The notes: a model not told the origin generated them from the letters alone. A stretch of 64,000 bases of DNA from Anabaena sp. PCC 7108 (GCF_000332135.1 NZ_KB235896.1:2995321-3059320); one strand, 5' to 3'; positions 43,682 to 53,047 are shown, counted from the stretch's first letter. Made by a program: numbers and translations.

Positions 43682-45142
43682 CTAATTTTTGCAATTATCA
43701 CAATGTCCACAACGCCAAGGGTGGGGAGACCCCACCCCTACGTCTTGACTAAAACCAAAAGCATTTAACAAAAATTGCCAACGACACTTTTTAGTATTCA
43801 AATATTCACTCATTTGTTTAGCAGCTTGTAATTGCATTTGTGGCTGACTTCCAGAGTTTCTAGAAATCGCATAATGAAAAGGATCAAGCCACTGCAATTG
43901 TCCAGTACTATGAAGTAAAGAAAGCGCCGTTGCAGCATCAGGAAATTGTCGCGTTACAGATGTTACTTCTCCTTGTTTTGGTAACTTTTTCACTAACTGT
44001 TGGGCTTTTTGTTGTTGCTTAAACATTTGTTCTTGAAAAAACTGCTGTCTTTGTTTATCTTCAGCATCTAAAAATCCGGTCGGTTCACTGATTAAAGTTA
44101 ACGCTTCTGCTGGTTTTCCATCTCTTCCAGCACGTCCCATTTCTTGCACATATTCAGATAGCAAATGTGGTGCATGAAAATGAATCACCCACCGCACATC
44201 ACTTTTATTAATCCCCATTCCAAAGGCACAGGTACACACTACAAAGGGTATTTTTCCACCTAACCAACTTGCTTCTACTGCGCGTCTTTCTGTCGCACCT
44301 AATCCTGCATGATAACTAGCAGTATTAAATCCTATCTCTGTTAACCACTCGGCTAAATCCTCGCTATCTTTCCGAGTGCGGACATAAATTAAACCTGTTT
44401 GATTTAGTCGATTTTGAATAAATTTTAATAATTGTTGTTTTCTTCCTTTTGGTGTCCAAGCAATACGAATACTAAGATGTAAATTATTACGGTAAGGATT
44501 AAGTTTAAAACTATCAGGTTGCTGTAATTGTAAAACTGTAGAGATAATCTTTTGGGCTGAAGGATCAGCCGTTGCTGTAAAAGCTGCTAAACTAATTTTA
44601 GTTCCTGGTGGTTTTGATTTTAATAACGCTGGACGAACTGCACCTAATCTGCGATAAGCTGGACGAAATGTATCACCCCATTGTACTAAACAATGAGCTT
44701 CATCAAGGATAATTCCATTAATTTGTAATTGGGGATGAGATAATCTTTCCCAAACTGGAGGACTTAGTAAAGTTTCTGGTGATAAATATAATAATCTTAA
44801 TTGTTGTTTTTCTAAAGCTTGCAAAGTTGCACGACGTTGGGATGTAGATAATTCACTATGTAAAAGTGCTGCTTTTTGATTTTGCTGTTTGAGTTCTTCA
44901 ACTTGGTTTTCCATTAGTGCTACTAAGGGAGAAACTACTAAAGTTAATCCGGTTTTTAGCAGTGCGGGAAGTTGAAAACAAATTGATTTTCCCCCACCTG
45001 TAGGCATAATAATTAATGCGTCTTTTTGGGATAATAAACTCTTGACAATTTCTCCCTGTGGTGGACGAAAATCATCATAACCCCAGATTTGTTTTAATGC
45101 TGTTTTTATTTCTTTTAATGAAGTGTTACTGGAAATATTCAT
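43682..45142 (-). CDS. recQ: RecQ-family ATP-dependent DNA helicase
   Basis: 486 residues, the short form without an HRDC domain. The order is: FRPPQGEIVKSLL, Walker A MPTGGGKSICFQLPAL, DEAH box GIILDEAHCLVQWG, AAFTATADP, YVRTRKDSEDLAEWL, FVVCTCAFGMGINKSDVRWVIHFH and QEMGRAGRDG. The C-terminal zinc region ends CGHCDNCKN, with an earlier Cys in KKCRWQFLLNAFG. The stretch SQDVGVGSPHPWR before the final Cys cluster is encoded by a palindromic repeat also found after pheS, an in-frame insertion. It is a 3'-5' helicase in recombination and repair. Confidence 0.93.
   Translation of the reverse strand: MNISSNTSLKEIKTALKQIWGYDDFRPPQGEIVKSLLSQKDALIIMPTGGGKSICFQLPALLKTGLTLVVSPLVALMENQVEELKQQNQKAALLHSELSTSQRRATLQALEKQQLRLLYLSPETLLSPPVWERLSHPQLQINGIILDEAHCLVQWGDTFRPAYRRLGAVRPALLKSKPPGTKISLAAFTATADPSAQKIISTVLQLQQPDSFKLNPYRNNLHLSIRIAWTPKGRKQQLLKFIQNRLNQTGLIYVRTRKDSEDLAEWLTEIGFNTASYHAGLGATERRAVEASWLGGKIPFVVCTCAFGMGINKSDVRWVIHFHAPHLLSEYVQEMGRAGRDGKPAEALTLISEPTGFLDAEDKQRQQFFQEQMFKQQQKAQQLVKKLPKQGEVTSVTRQFPDAATALSLLHSTGQLQWLDPFHYAISRNSGSQPQMQLQAAKQMSEYLNTKKCRWQFLLNAFGFSQDVGVGSPHPWRCGHCDNCKN
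43715..43742. repeat. Palindromic repeat inside recQ
   Basis: On the minus strand CGTAGGGGTGGGG-TCT-CCCCACCCTTGG. It differs by few bases from the hairpin at 42986-43010 and encodes part of the zinc-binding region of RecQ. Confidence 0.85.
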
Positions 45143-45208
45143 ATTAAAATTATCAACTAAATTAGGAGAAATAAAATCTCATCTATATATTTGTAATTTT
45201 ATAAGTAA

Positions 45209-45229
45209 GGGTTTAGCAATGCTAAACCC
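45209..45229 (-). terminator. Palindrome GGGTTTAGC/GCTAAACCC
   Basis: Perfect 9-bp stem with an AAT loop, 13 bp after the SnoaL-like stop. It belongs to a repeat family common between cyanobacterial genes and probably forms the 3' end of that transcript. Confidence 0.55.
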
Positions 45230-45241
45230 CTACCATATATA

Positions 45242-45904
45242 TTAAGAATGAAATGGACAACCACCTGCGGTTAATTTTTGCAAAAAGGCATTATTATCAA
45301 AATAATGCTCTAAAGATTCTATTTTTACATCTTCCGTCACACGAGCAATACTCATACCCGTGATTTCTATTGTTTCCCCTGTGGGTGCATAATCTTTATA
45401 TGTGCCAGTAAATGTTCCCCAATGTCGCCATTTAAAGGTAACGTTAGGAGGTCCAGATAGCACTTCTGTTAACTCCCACAAAAAGCCATTAGGAAAGGCT
45501 TTGTGAAATAATTCAAATGAAGATTCAAAGGTTTCAGCCGCAGGACAATAATGCTGGTTGTCAACTATAAATAAGTTATAAGTTCCTTCCTTAACAACTT
45601 CTTGTGCAGTGTATTGTTGTCCGCCGTTGCTACTCATTCTAAACTTATCTGCAACAATAGAAAGCCACTGTTCAGGATTCAGTTTATGAGAAGCTTCCAT
45701 TTCAAAGGTGCGAACTAAGTTTTGAGCGATCGCTTCTAATGAACCTTCTGGATGGTTGTATTTACTTTCTTTATGCAAATATTCATTAGTGAAAGAATAG
45801 TCTGGCTTTTGTCCTTCTCGCCATTGTACACCCTCATCATGGGATAGCACTACTTCTCTATCTTGCACCCAAAGCGGTAATTCCGTGGTTTTATCGGTAC
45901 TCAT
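45242..45904 (-). CDS. SnoaL-like (NTF2-fold) protein
   Basis: 220 residues from ATG 45904 (an upstream in-frame Met at 45922 is less likely). The central part resembles SnoaL/ester-cyclase proteins: FESSFELFHKAFPNGFLWELTEVL and VTFKWRHWGTFTGTY, then APTGETIEITGMSIARV, which is the typical 'pathway-independent' NTF2-like signature. The N-terminal 100 residues (HDEGVQWREGQKPDYSFTNE) are a lineage-specific extension. The C-terminus has a single Cys (GGCPFHS). Substrate unknown. Confidence 0.7.
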   Translation of the reverse strand: MSTDKTTELPLWVQDREVVLSHDEGVQWREGQKPDYSFTNEYLHKESKYNHPEGSLEAIAQNLVRTFEMEASHKLNPEQWLSIVADKFRMSSNGGQQYTAQEVVKEGTYNLFIVDNQHYCPAAETFESSFELFHKAFPNGFLWELTEVLSGPPNVTFKWRHWGTFTGTYKDYAPTGETIEITGMSIARVTEDVKIESLEHYFDNNAFLQKLTAGGCPFHS

Positions 45905-46054
45905 TAACTTTATACTGACCAAAAACAGCTTTTAGCAGTATAAACTGTTTTGGTAGCAAATTTAATCATACTTAAATATTTTATGTAATAAAATTGCTAA
46001 TCAATCTTAAAAGCATAGTATATGGATATTTTTTAGAGTCATCGAAACTTGCCT

Positions 46055-46576
46055 TTATGCGGAAATCTGATTAACGCCTACTTGATAAATTACCTGTTCT
46101 CGAACTGAATTCGCAGCGGCTACAGCTATTTCTTCCCAATCACTATTTAATAGTAAAATATTCAAAAGCGACTTTAATACGTCCCGATTAGATATAAATT
46201 CTTCAACATTATATAATTCATCTTGCTTAAGAATTTCTTGCAGTGCTGATAAAGCTACAGGTTCAGGTAATTGTAGTCTTTGAATCAAGCATTTCTGTGC
46301 TACTTCTAAAGCTGTTTTTTCTCCTATACCTAAATTCCATTCTTTTAGGAGTAACCACAATTCTCGGTTGAGTGATACGCGCAACTGTGTCAATCTTCCA
46401 AACATTCCAGGATTTTGCAATAAAGCGGGAATTGCTAAACCCCAATCTAATCCTGCTGTTACGTCACAGTCGGTTTCATCTTCAATTTGAATTGCTTCTT
46501 GGAGAGATGCTGGGTTAAAAAGTAAATTAATAGCTGTTGCTACATTTTGATTATTATTCATAATAATTTCGCTCAT
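46055..46576 (-). CDS. Hypothetical protein coupled to the GNAT gene
   Basis: 173 residues, predicted helical, of no family I recognise. Visible features: ATAINLLFNPASLQEAIQIE at the N-terminus, an acidic stretch EDETDCDV, then alternating helices. Its ATG overlaps the stop of the GNAT gene by one base (TAATG), so translation is coupled and the two products probably work together. A toxin-antitoxin or modification role is possible but not shown. Confidence 0.7.
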   Translation of the reverse strand: MSEIIMNNNQNVATAINLLFNPASLQEAIQIEDETDCDVTAGLDWGLAIPALLQNPGMFGRLTQLRVSLNRELWLLLKEWNLGIGEKTALEVAQKCLIQRLQLPEPVALSALQEILKQDELYNVEEFISNRDVLKSLLNILLLNSDWEEIAVAAANSVREQVIYQVGVNQISA

Positions 46577-47133
46577 TATTCTTGTAGTCGTAACATACCA
46601 TATTCAAAGTATGTAAGATTCTCGTATTCTTCATCAATACCAAGATTGAGCATATTTTGGTTTTCATAAAATCGTTCCGCAGTTGGAAGTGAATGTAGTC
46701 GTAGTCCAATTCTTCCACCATAACCTAACTCTACACTTCTGAGTCGTGCATATCTCAATAATGCAGTCCCTACACCTTTATATCGTGGTGGACGTTGTAT
46801 TTCTTTACGATTCCAAGGAGCAGAGGTAATGTACTGAATATATACTAATCTTTGCCCAATTGCAGAGCGTGAACCGTGTAATTGAGTTTCCATCATCATT
46901 AACCCTTGAGTACAACCTTCAGATTCCAGTGCATACCCTTCTTGGTTGTCTTGTTTGGTAATATATCCCAGTTTAAATAACCAATCCCAAAACTTATCTT
47001 CTGCTTGAAAAACTCGCAACTGTTCGCGCCATAAGTTTTCATAATCATGGATGTGCTTTTGAGATAATTCAATAAGATTGGCGTTAACTGGTGAGTTATC
47101 TGTACCTCGATTTAATTGAATTTGTAGCTGCAC
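46576..47133 (-). CDS. GNAT-type N-acetyltransferase-like protein
   Basis: 185 residues. RYKGVGTALLRYARLRSVELGYGGRIGLRLHSLPTAERFYE carries the acetyl-CoA pyrophosphate loop (Q/RxxGxG/A as RYKGVGTA) and the typical final strand-helix of GNAT enzymes (AERFYENQNM). The N-terminal half (EDKFWDWLFKLGYI) is less conserved. Substrate unknown. It overlaps the following gene by one base. Confidence 0.75.
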   Translation of the reverse strand: MQLQIQLNRGTDNSPVNANLIELSQKHIHDYENLWREQLRVFQAEDKFWDWLFKLGYITKQDNQEGYALESEGCTQGLMMMETQLHGSRSAIGQRLVYIQYITSAPWNRKEIQRPPRYKGVGTALLRYARLRSVELGYGGRIGLRLHSLPTAERFYENQNMLNLGIDEEYENLTYFEYGMLRLQE

Positions 47134-47379
47134 TAATACACCTTTTTATATTTTTATTAGAAGTTAAGTTTATTGCTGAATATGGTTTTGTGGCGTATCT
47201 AAAAACATAATTTAATCTTATTGAATAAGCAACTAAATATACTCCTTTTATAGACGACCGTGTATTATTTAAAGAAATTCCTTTAATGCAATTAATTTCC
47301 GAACAGATTATCTTATGCACTAGTAATAAATTCAAAATATAATAAATATTAATTATTAATCACAAGTTCAGCAAATAAC

Positions 47380-47802
47380 ATGGAAGAATTATTAGAACTC
47401 AGACAACTTCTAGAACAAGGTAAAATTCCTGAAGCTTTACTATTGGTGGATGAATTAGAAGAAATGAGCCTCAGTGATAAAATCAATAAAATTGATAGTT
47501 ACGGCGTAATTCTACTTATTCATTTAATTAAACAAAAAGCTGAAAAACGTTCTACCCGTTCTTCGGAAATATCTATTGAAAATGCAGTGAGAGAAATCAA
47601 TAAAATTAACAAACGCCGCAAATCTGGTGGTGTTTACTTGAATCAAACAGAATTATTGGAAATTCTCCAACAAGGATATCAAGTATCACTAAAAAGAGCG
47701 GCGCTAGAAGCTTATGAGGGACGTTATGAAACTGAAGAATTAGCAGCTATGGTAGAAGAACAAGAAGTATTAAGTCATGCTTTGGAATTAATTCAAAAAT
47801 AG
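47380..47802 (+). CDS. DUF29 family protein
   Basis: 140 residues. The DUF29 pattern is clear: LLELRQLLEQGKIPEALLLVDELEEM, LSDKINKIDSYGVILLIHLIKQKAEKRSTRSSE, ISIENAVREINKINKRRKSGGVYL and ALEAYEGRYETEELAAMV. The family is helical, highly expanded in cyanobacteria and of unknown function. It is followed by a 30-bp palindrome shared with the convergent leuA. Confidence 0.88.
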   Translation: MEELLELRQLLEQGKIPEALLLVDELEEMSLSDKINKIDSYGVILLIHLIKQKAEKRSTRSSEISIENAVREINKINKRRKSGGVYLNQTELLEILQQGYQVSLKRAALEAYEGRYETEELAAMVEEQEVLSHALELIQK

Positions 47803-47820
47803 ATATCTGGTGGTAAATAA

Positions 47821-47850
47821 TGTAGAGACGTTTCATGAAACGTCTCTACA
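47821..47850. terminator. Perfect 30-bp palindrome between convergent genes
   Basis: TGTAGAGACGTTTCA is followed immediately by its reverse complement. Lying between the DUF29 and leuA stops, it can fold on both strands and probably ends both transcripts. The family is dispersed in cyanobacteria. Confidence 0.7.
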
Positions 47851-47854
47851 CCTT

Positions 47855-49447
47855 CTATGCTGTCACCTCTTCCTTGGCTTGTTGTTGCAATGCTGCATAC
47901 AACCTATTCAGTGCATTTACGTAAGCCTGAGCTGATGCCACAATGATATCGGTGTTGGCTGCATGACCTGAAAAAACACGCGATTCATATTTCAAGCGGA
48001 TGGTTACTTCCCCAAGAGCATCAATTCCTCCTGTAACCGATTGTACAGAGAATTCAATCAAGTCGTTAGGTACATTCACCACCCGATTGATGGCTTTATA
48101 AACTGCATCTACTGGGCCTGTACCGATAGCTGCATCGGTTAATTCTCCCCCGTCGGGGGTGCGAAGAGTAACTGTAGCCGTGGGTTTGGCGTTGCTACCG
48201 CAAGAAACCTGAACTAACTCTACCTGAAACAAAGCAGGTGATTGTTGGATTTCATCGTTAACAATGGCTTCCAAATCCCAATCTGAGATTTCTTTCTTTT
48301 TATCCGCTAATTCTTTGAATCTGACGAAGGCTTTATTTAATTCGGTTTCTGACAGTTCAAAGCCCAATTCTTTCAAGCGAGTACCAAAAGCATTTCTCCC
48401 AGAATGTTTGCCCAAGACAATTTGATTGTCTGTCAAACCAATCAATTGAGCATCCATAATCTCATAGGTGAGCTTGTTTTTCAAGACTCCATCTTGGTGA
48501 ATACCAGACTCGTGTGCAAAGGCATTAGCCCCGACAATGGCTTTATTTGGTTGCACCAACATTCCCGTTAAGCTAGAAACAAGACGTGAAGTTTTATAAA
48601 TTTGTTTGGTGTCAATATTTGTCAGGGGTGCTTCGGAATTTTCAGACCGTCCTAAGAAGGGGTTAAAGTATTGTCTGCGGACGTGCAGTGCCATGACCAA
48701 TTCTTCTAAAGCCGCATTTCCTGCCCGTTCACCAATACCGTTGATGGTACATTCTAATTGCCTTGCACCATTTTTAACGGCTTCTAAGAAGTTAGCAACA
48801 GCTAAACCTAAATCGTTATGGCCGTGAACGGAAATAATGGCTTGGTCGATGTTGGGGACATTTTCGATAATGCCTTTAATCATGTCCCCAAATTCGCTGG
48901 GTGTGGTGTAACCTACGGTGTCAGGAATGTTAACTGTTGTTGCACCAGCTGCGATCGCTCTCTCTAATACTTGATAAAGGTATTCTGGATCAGTACGAGC
49001 CGCATCCATTGGTGAAAATTCGACATCATCCATGAAGGATTTAGCATAGGCTACCATTTCCTCTGCGATCGCTAACACTTCTGCTCTTGACTTCCGCAGT
49101 TGATACTCTAAGTGAATATCAGAAGTAGAAATAAAGGTGTGAATTCTGCCATGAACTGCTGGTTTTAATGCTTCTGCTGCCGCTTCGATATCTGCTTTAA
49201 TTGCCCTAGCCAAACTACAAATTACAGGGCCATCTTCTGTACCTATAGTTTGGGCAATTTTCTTAACTGCCTCAAAATCTCCAGGACTTGCAAAGGCAAA
49301 ACCAGCTTCAATAATATCCACACCCAGACGCGCTAATTGCTTGGCAATAATCAGCTTTTCGTCAATGTTTAATGTCGCTCCTGGACACTGTTCTCCATCT
49401 CGCAGTGTCGTATCAAAAATGATAATTCTGTCTGCTTGATTCCTCAT
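47855..49447 (-). CDS. leuA: 2-Isopropylmalate synthase LeuA
   Basis: 530 residues. It condenses acetyl-CoA with 2-oxoisovalerate, the first step of leucine synthesis. [20 protein letters not shown] opens the TIM barrel with metal Asp; [15 protein letters not shown] holds the HxH metal site; [11 protein letters not shown] and ESGIHQDG follow. The C-terminal regulatory domain (about 400-520; [25 protein letters not shown]) binds leucine for feedback. Length is normal. No attenuator or T-box was seen upstream. Confidence 0.97.
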   Translation of the reverse strand: MRNQADRIIIFDTTLRDGEQCPGATLNIDEKLIIAKQLARLGVDIIEAGFAFASPGDFEAVKKIAQTIGTEDGPVICSLARAIKADIEAAAEALKPAVHGRIHTFISTSDIHLEYQLRKSRAEVLAIAEEMVAYAKSFMDDVEFSPMDAARTDPEYLYQVLERAIAAGATTVNIPDTVGYTTPSEFGDMIKGIIENVPNIDQAIISVHGHNDLGLAVANFLEAVKNGARQLECTINGIGERAGNAALEELVMALHVRRQYFNPFLGRSENSEAPLTNIDTKQIYKTSRLVSSLTGMLVQPNKAIVGANAFAHESGIHQDGVLKNKLTYEIMDAQLIGLTDNQIVLGKHSGRNAFGTRLKELGFELSETELNKAFVRFKELADKKKEISDWDLEAIVNDEIQQSPALFQVELVQVSCGSNAKPTATVTLRTPDGGELTDAAIGTGPVDAVYKAINRVVNVPNDLIEFSVQSVTGGIDALGEVTIRLKYESRVFSGHAANTDIIVASAQAYVNALNRLYAALQQQAKEEVTA

Positions 49448-49545
49448 TTGTTTTTTGTTTCGGGTTGTTTAGTTTTGATTGTGAGCTTAAAATACCTTGA
49501 AACTTATTTTTTAACTCTTGGCTTTGTAAATAATTGTTAATTTTA

Positions 49546-50067
49546 CTAACCTTCCGTTTTTTCTATTTGGTCTCTAATATCATTCAAGTCTATATATCTA
49601 TCAGTAGCATTACGTAACTCTCTAGCTATCATTCCTTCTGTCGATACAACTGTTATATGCGTATTTTTTGAGCGTAATAGTTCTATAGCTCTTTCAAAAT
49701 CGCCATCTCCGCTGAATAAGACAACTCTGTCATACTGGTCTACTGTATTAAACATATCTACAACAATTTCAATATCTAAATTCGCTTTTTGCGAGTAACG
49801 ACCAGAGACATCATCATAGTATTCTTTGAGAATTTTAGTGCGTACTGTATATCCCAGGCTAATTAGCGCATCTCGAAAACCACGTTGATCTTGTGGATCT
49901 TTTAATCCCGTGTACCAGAAAGCATTAATCAATGTCGTTTCTGATTGCTCGTTTTTGAAGTATTCTAACACTCGTCGCGGGTCAAAAAACCAGCCATTTT
50001 TTTGTTGAGCATAGAACATATTGTTTCCATCTACAAAAATAGACAGACGATTCATTGGAGAACCCAT
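49546..50067 (-). CDS. NYN-domain (LabA/DUF88-like) protein
   Basis: 173 residues of the PIN-like NYN nuclease fold. RLSIFVDGNNMFYAQ gives the first Asp, NLDIEIVVDMFNTV the middle acid and VVLFSGDGDFERAIELLRSKN the GDGDF motif with the last acids. ITVVSTEGMIARELRNATDRYIDL is typical of LabA-like proteins; LabA works in circadian output in Synechococcus and others are RNases. ATG 50067 is used; ATG 50055 is an alternative. A long gene-free stretch lies upstream. Confidence 0.88.
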   Translation of the reverse strand: MGSPMNRLSIFVDGNNMFYAQQKNGWFFDPRRVLEYFKNEQSETTLINAFWYTGLKDPQDQRGFRDALISLGYTVRTKILKEYYDDVSGRYSQKANLDIEIVVDMFNTVDQYDRVVLFSGDGDFERAIELLRSKNTHITVVSTEGMIARELRNATDRYIDLNDIRDQIEKTEG

Positions 50068-50946
50068 AGAAATTTACACCTAAATAATAGATAAGAATGT
50101 AAGATGGAAGAATAGATTATAGCAATTCTTAATTGTCAAAGTCGCTAATATCTATAAAAGGTAGTTTTCATGTATAGCTTTTATCTTACCTCTGTCAAAG
50201 CAGAAAGTTCGCTAAAACATTAAATTTGAGAGACTTATAACTAAACCTGTTTAACCTCCAACTATTTCAAAGATGCCCTGTGATCAAAATCTACCAATAA
50301 AATTGACTCCTTAACAGCATTCCGATCTGCATATCAATCAAGTTTACTCCTAAAGAGGTATAGCATAGGTATTTAGGTAGAATTTAGGCTGATACCGATC
50401 AATATATTTTCTCATTAACCGCAGGAATTATTTACTGGTACGTATTAATATTTAAGCGGAGAGAGAAGACTCTCTGGCAGAGTGTCCTAGTATAACCTTG
50501 TTCACAAGCCATCTTTTACCTACACGCTGCCAAAACAAATTATACGGGTTAGTGATAGGAGAATCAAAGTTTCTTTTCCTCCTCCTGTTCAATTGGTTAA
50601 GTTTAATACTAAAGGAGGATAGAATCTAGCTGTCTTCAATTGCAAAGGTGAAATCAGGTTAGTTCATATCTTTACAACAATTAGAGATAGGACTCTAGTC
50701 AGACAGATAGTTTAGCCGTATTTGTATAAAGAGCGTTTGAGGTTAAATGTACTTATGCAAGTTTAGTAATAATTAAAGCATATTTCACAAATATATAATA
50801 TTTTTACTGAAGTTTTATGTCAAATCTTGGCCTGATAAATGTGCAGCCCATAACCACATTATCACCAAGTTGATAATGTCGGGTGTGAGTTCAGTAGTTT
50901 TAGATATAATTTTTAATACACCAAACAAGTATGGTGATGCAGATAA
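50068..50946. other. Long gene-free region upstream of the NYN gene
   Basis: About 880 bp without a convincing ORF. It contains an AGAGAGAAGACTCTCT hairpin (about 50461-50476), two purine-rich GGAGG-type runs, and CATTATCA...TTGATAATG (about 50857-50879). It could hold a long leader or an unknown small RNA; nothing can be named. Confidence 0.35.
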
Positions 50947-51146
50947 TCACCAATTTCCCAAGGTTTTTGTCGAGTGACAGATGAGAAGTGACAAAGACAA
51001 ATCAATGAAAAAATAGTAATATTTCTTTACATCTATAGGAATAGTAATACGATATTCACGATTTTCTGAACTTGTCAATCGAATACGGCTACCTGTTTGA
51101 TGAACAACAACATCTCCTAATTTACTTAAAGCTTTAGTAAGTTCAT
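50947..51146 (-). pseudogene. HicA-like toxin, frameshifted
   Basis: From ATG 51146 (with AAGAGG just before it) MNLLK is followed by a shift: with one extra A in the ACTAAAGC run the frame would read KALSKLGDVVVHQTGSRIRL, then SSENREYRITIPIDVKKYY, the HicA double-stranded RNA-binding-like pattern with GSRIR at the place of GSHIR. As sequenced, the A-run is one base short and the start Met is out of frame. The tail after IPIDVKKYY is repeat-derived. A dead or dying gene; a sequencing error in the A-run is the alternative. Confidence 0.65.
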
Positions 51147-51301
51147 CCTCTTATCTCCAAAAAGATGTAGACAAATCGATTAGAGGACAATTTTACTCCA
51201 AAAAGATAATGATAATGAACACCATCTTTAATTAATTCTTGTAATTATTTAAGACTATCAGCTTGAGTAAAAATTGATGCTTTTATTCTATTTTCACTCA
51301 T
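51143..51301 (-). pseudogene. Antitoxin-like gene broken by a stop
   Basis: From ATG 51301 the frame reads MSENRIKASIFTQADSLK, then a TAA (51245-51247), then LQELIKDGVHYHYLFGVKL and on to a TGA that overlaps the hicA-like ATG (ATGA). KASIFTQADSL is seen at the start of small cyanobacterial antitoxins. The module order (antitoxin first, toxin coupled) is kept, but both genes are damaged. Confidence 0.55.
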
Positions 51302-51354
51302 AATTTATTTTTTTAACCAATTACTGCGAACGAGGGACAGCTATAAGGAAAGAC

Positions 51355-51380
51355 AAAGGATAAAATTATCTTTATCCTTT
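51355..51380 (-). terminator. Hairpin after rsr
   Basis: Perfect 10-bp stem AAAGGATAAA/TTTATCCTTT with a 6-nt loop, 11 bp past the rsr stop, followed by a short T-rich stretch. Confidence 0.55.
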
Positions 51381-51390
51381 ATCAGACAAT

Positions 51391-52995
51391 CTACAGCACA
51401 ACTTTATTAGCTAACATTTGGATGATGCGCGGAATACTCGGATCAAATCCTGATAAATCCCAAGACAAAGGATCTTTTGGATCTACTAAAGTAATCTGGT
51501 AAGGCGTTAAAGTCACATAAACCGCCTTCACATGAGGATTGATCTTTTTCCGGTATTCCTGCAAAGCTTGACTAGGATGCTTATTACCTGCCCAGCTTTC
51601 CGAGTCAGTCCAAAAGCAGACAACATCAGCCTTCAACTTATTCTTAATCATCCAGTCATAAGCCACAGCAGCATCAGTTCCGCCAAAGTTTTGATTACTA
51701 GCTTTACGAACCGCAGAACTAAAACTATCCTTTGCAGTAATTTCTAAATCTTTAAACTGAGTAGAAAAACCGCGAATCTCATAATTTTTCTCAGCCTTAG
51801 CTGTCACTAACGCCATTGTCGTGGCGATTTCACAGCAACTCAAACCCATATCTGCAACCAAGCTACCCATAGAACCAGAAATATCTACGGCGTGCATGAA
51901 CACTTTACCAGTCGGTTCTACAACTTCAAAAGACAATTCCACCGCTTTTTCTAAAATGTCCACAATGCGAGATACTGGTTGCCATGTTTTCTGACTGCGT
52001 CCTAAACTACCTCCAGATTGATAAGTTTTGAGGGCTTTCAAAACGTCAATAGGATGAATTCGACCTTTTCGCAGATGTTCTTGGTTATTCAGAACTGCTT
52101 CCACACGCTGCAAATTCGCGGTTTCATCAGCCCGCAAAACCTCCAATTGAGTCAAAGAACCTAAATTCCGCAACATTGCCCCAATCGGCATTTCTTGAAA
52201 TAGCAAATTCCAAGCTTGCTTATCCATTTTGCCCACAGGTGCAGCCATTTCATGGGTTAAGCGTCCTTGAGAAATCGCTGTGTGAGTTTCGCTGGGGTTA
52301 CGCTTCAGCCATTCATACCACCAAATCTGCGCTAACGCATCTGAGGGGATATCTGCTGGTAATTCTTCCCAACCTTTCACCACCCACTCAAATAATTGAC
52401 GGTGATTTTCTGTAGGTGGGTTGACGTGAAACAACCGCAAAGCATCACGGTGAGTAAAACCTTGACGTTGTTGATATTTCAAAAGTTGATAAGCCAATCC
52501 TTTGACATCTTCCCGTGAAAGCCAATTTTTCCCGGCTTCGCGGATAACTTTACCGAAACCCCGCAGAGATTTGGTGTAGTTCAACCATTCATAGAAATGG
52601 CTACCAGTGCGGACAACTTGGGGGAAGATTTCACCAAATGCCTTTTTAGCTTCTGGTGTTTCACCCATTGATAGCAATACCAAAGCTAGAATAGGCGCAC
52701 TGTTATTGATGGCGCGACCATCACTAGCATAGAGAATTTCTTCGGCTACGCGGCCAGGATTTTCGGCAACGGCTTCGGTGACAACATTAGCAAAATCTTC
52801 TGTTAATTCCTGTTTACCAGCGTAGTACGTGCTTTTTGCTGTGCCTATCAATAAACACCGACGCAGCATTTTCCAAATACCAGCATCGAACATATAGCCG
52901 CCACTACGTCCTTTGATCATCTCAGTTTCCCGTCCGGGAATAGGCTGATTTTGAGGTGTAGTATTTTTGTTTTTAGTAAAGAAGTTGTAATTCAT
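51391..52995 (-). CDS. rsr: Ro60 orthologue Rsr (TROVE and VWA domains)
   Basis: 534 residues. The TROVE HEAT-repeat ring spans about 25-355 (FDAGIWKMLRRCLLIGTAKSTYYAG; YASDGRAINNSAPILALVLL; RLTHEMAAPVGKMD), and the VWA domain spans about 360-534 with MIDAS DISGSMGS (371-378) and GGTD (438-441). Ro60 proteins bind Y RNAs and misfolded RNAs; in Deinococcus a Y RNA tethers Rsr to PNPase for structured-RNA decay. Four tRNA-like Y RNA candidates precede it on the same strand. ATG 52995 has GGGAG 8 nt upstream, next to a hairpin that copies part of the Y stem. Confidence 0.95.
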   Translation of the reverse strand: MNYNFFTKNKNTTPQNQPIPGRETEMIKGRSGGYMFDAGIWKMLRRCLLIGTAKSTYYAGKQELTEDFANVVTEAVAENPGRVAEEILYASDGRAINNSAPILALVLLSMGETPEAKKAFGEIFPQVVRTGSHFYEWLNYTKSLRGFGKVIREAGKNWLSREDVKGLAYQLLKYQQRQGFTHRDALRLFHVNPPTENHRQLFEWVVKGWEELPADIPSDALAQIWWYEWLKRNPSETHTAISQGRLTHEMAAPVGKMDKQAWNLLFQEMPIGAMLRNLGSLTQLEVLRADETANLQRVEAVLNNQEHLRKGRIHPIDVLKALKTYQSGGSLGRSQKTWQPVSRIVDILEKAVELSFEVVEPTGKVFMHAVDISGSMGSLVADMGLSCCEIATTMALVTAKAEKNYEIRGFSTQFKDLEITAKDSFSSAVRKASNQNFGGTDAAVAYDWMIKNKLKADVVCFWTDSESWAGNKHPSQALQEYRKKINPHVKAVYVTLTPYQITLVDPKDPLSWDLSGFDPSIPRIIQMLANKVVL

Positions 52996-53004
52996 GGCTT
53001 CTTC

Positions 53005-53023
53005 TCCCGGCCTTTTCAGGCAA
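53005..53023 (-). promoter_or_regulatory. rsr leader hairpin that mimics the Y-RNA stem and touches the ribosome binding site
   Basis: On the minus strand UUGCCU-GAAA-AGGCCGGGAG: a GCCU/AGGC stem capped by a GNRA loop, then CGGGAG, whose GGGAG is the likely Shine-Dalgarno of rsr. The four RNAs upstream carry UUGCCU-NNNN-AGGCCGAC at the same place in their Y stem. Rsr might bind here and block its own translation. Confidence 0.5.
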
Positions 53024-53031
53024 TTTTAAGA

Positions 53032-53046
53032 TTCCACAAAGTGGAA
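53032..53046 (-). terminator. Hairpin between the last tRNA-like RNA and rsr
   Basis: UUCCAC-UUU-GUGGAA immediately 3' of RNA 4, with a 6-bp perfect stem and no long U-run. It may mark the 3' processing site or attenuate read-through into rsr. Confidence 0.4.
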
Positions 53047-53047
53047 G

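Noticed and set aside
47096-47335. 79-codon minus frame upstream of the GNAT gene
   Set aside because: Composition of non-coding AT-rich DNA, overlaps the GNAT start, no recognisable motifs.
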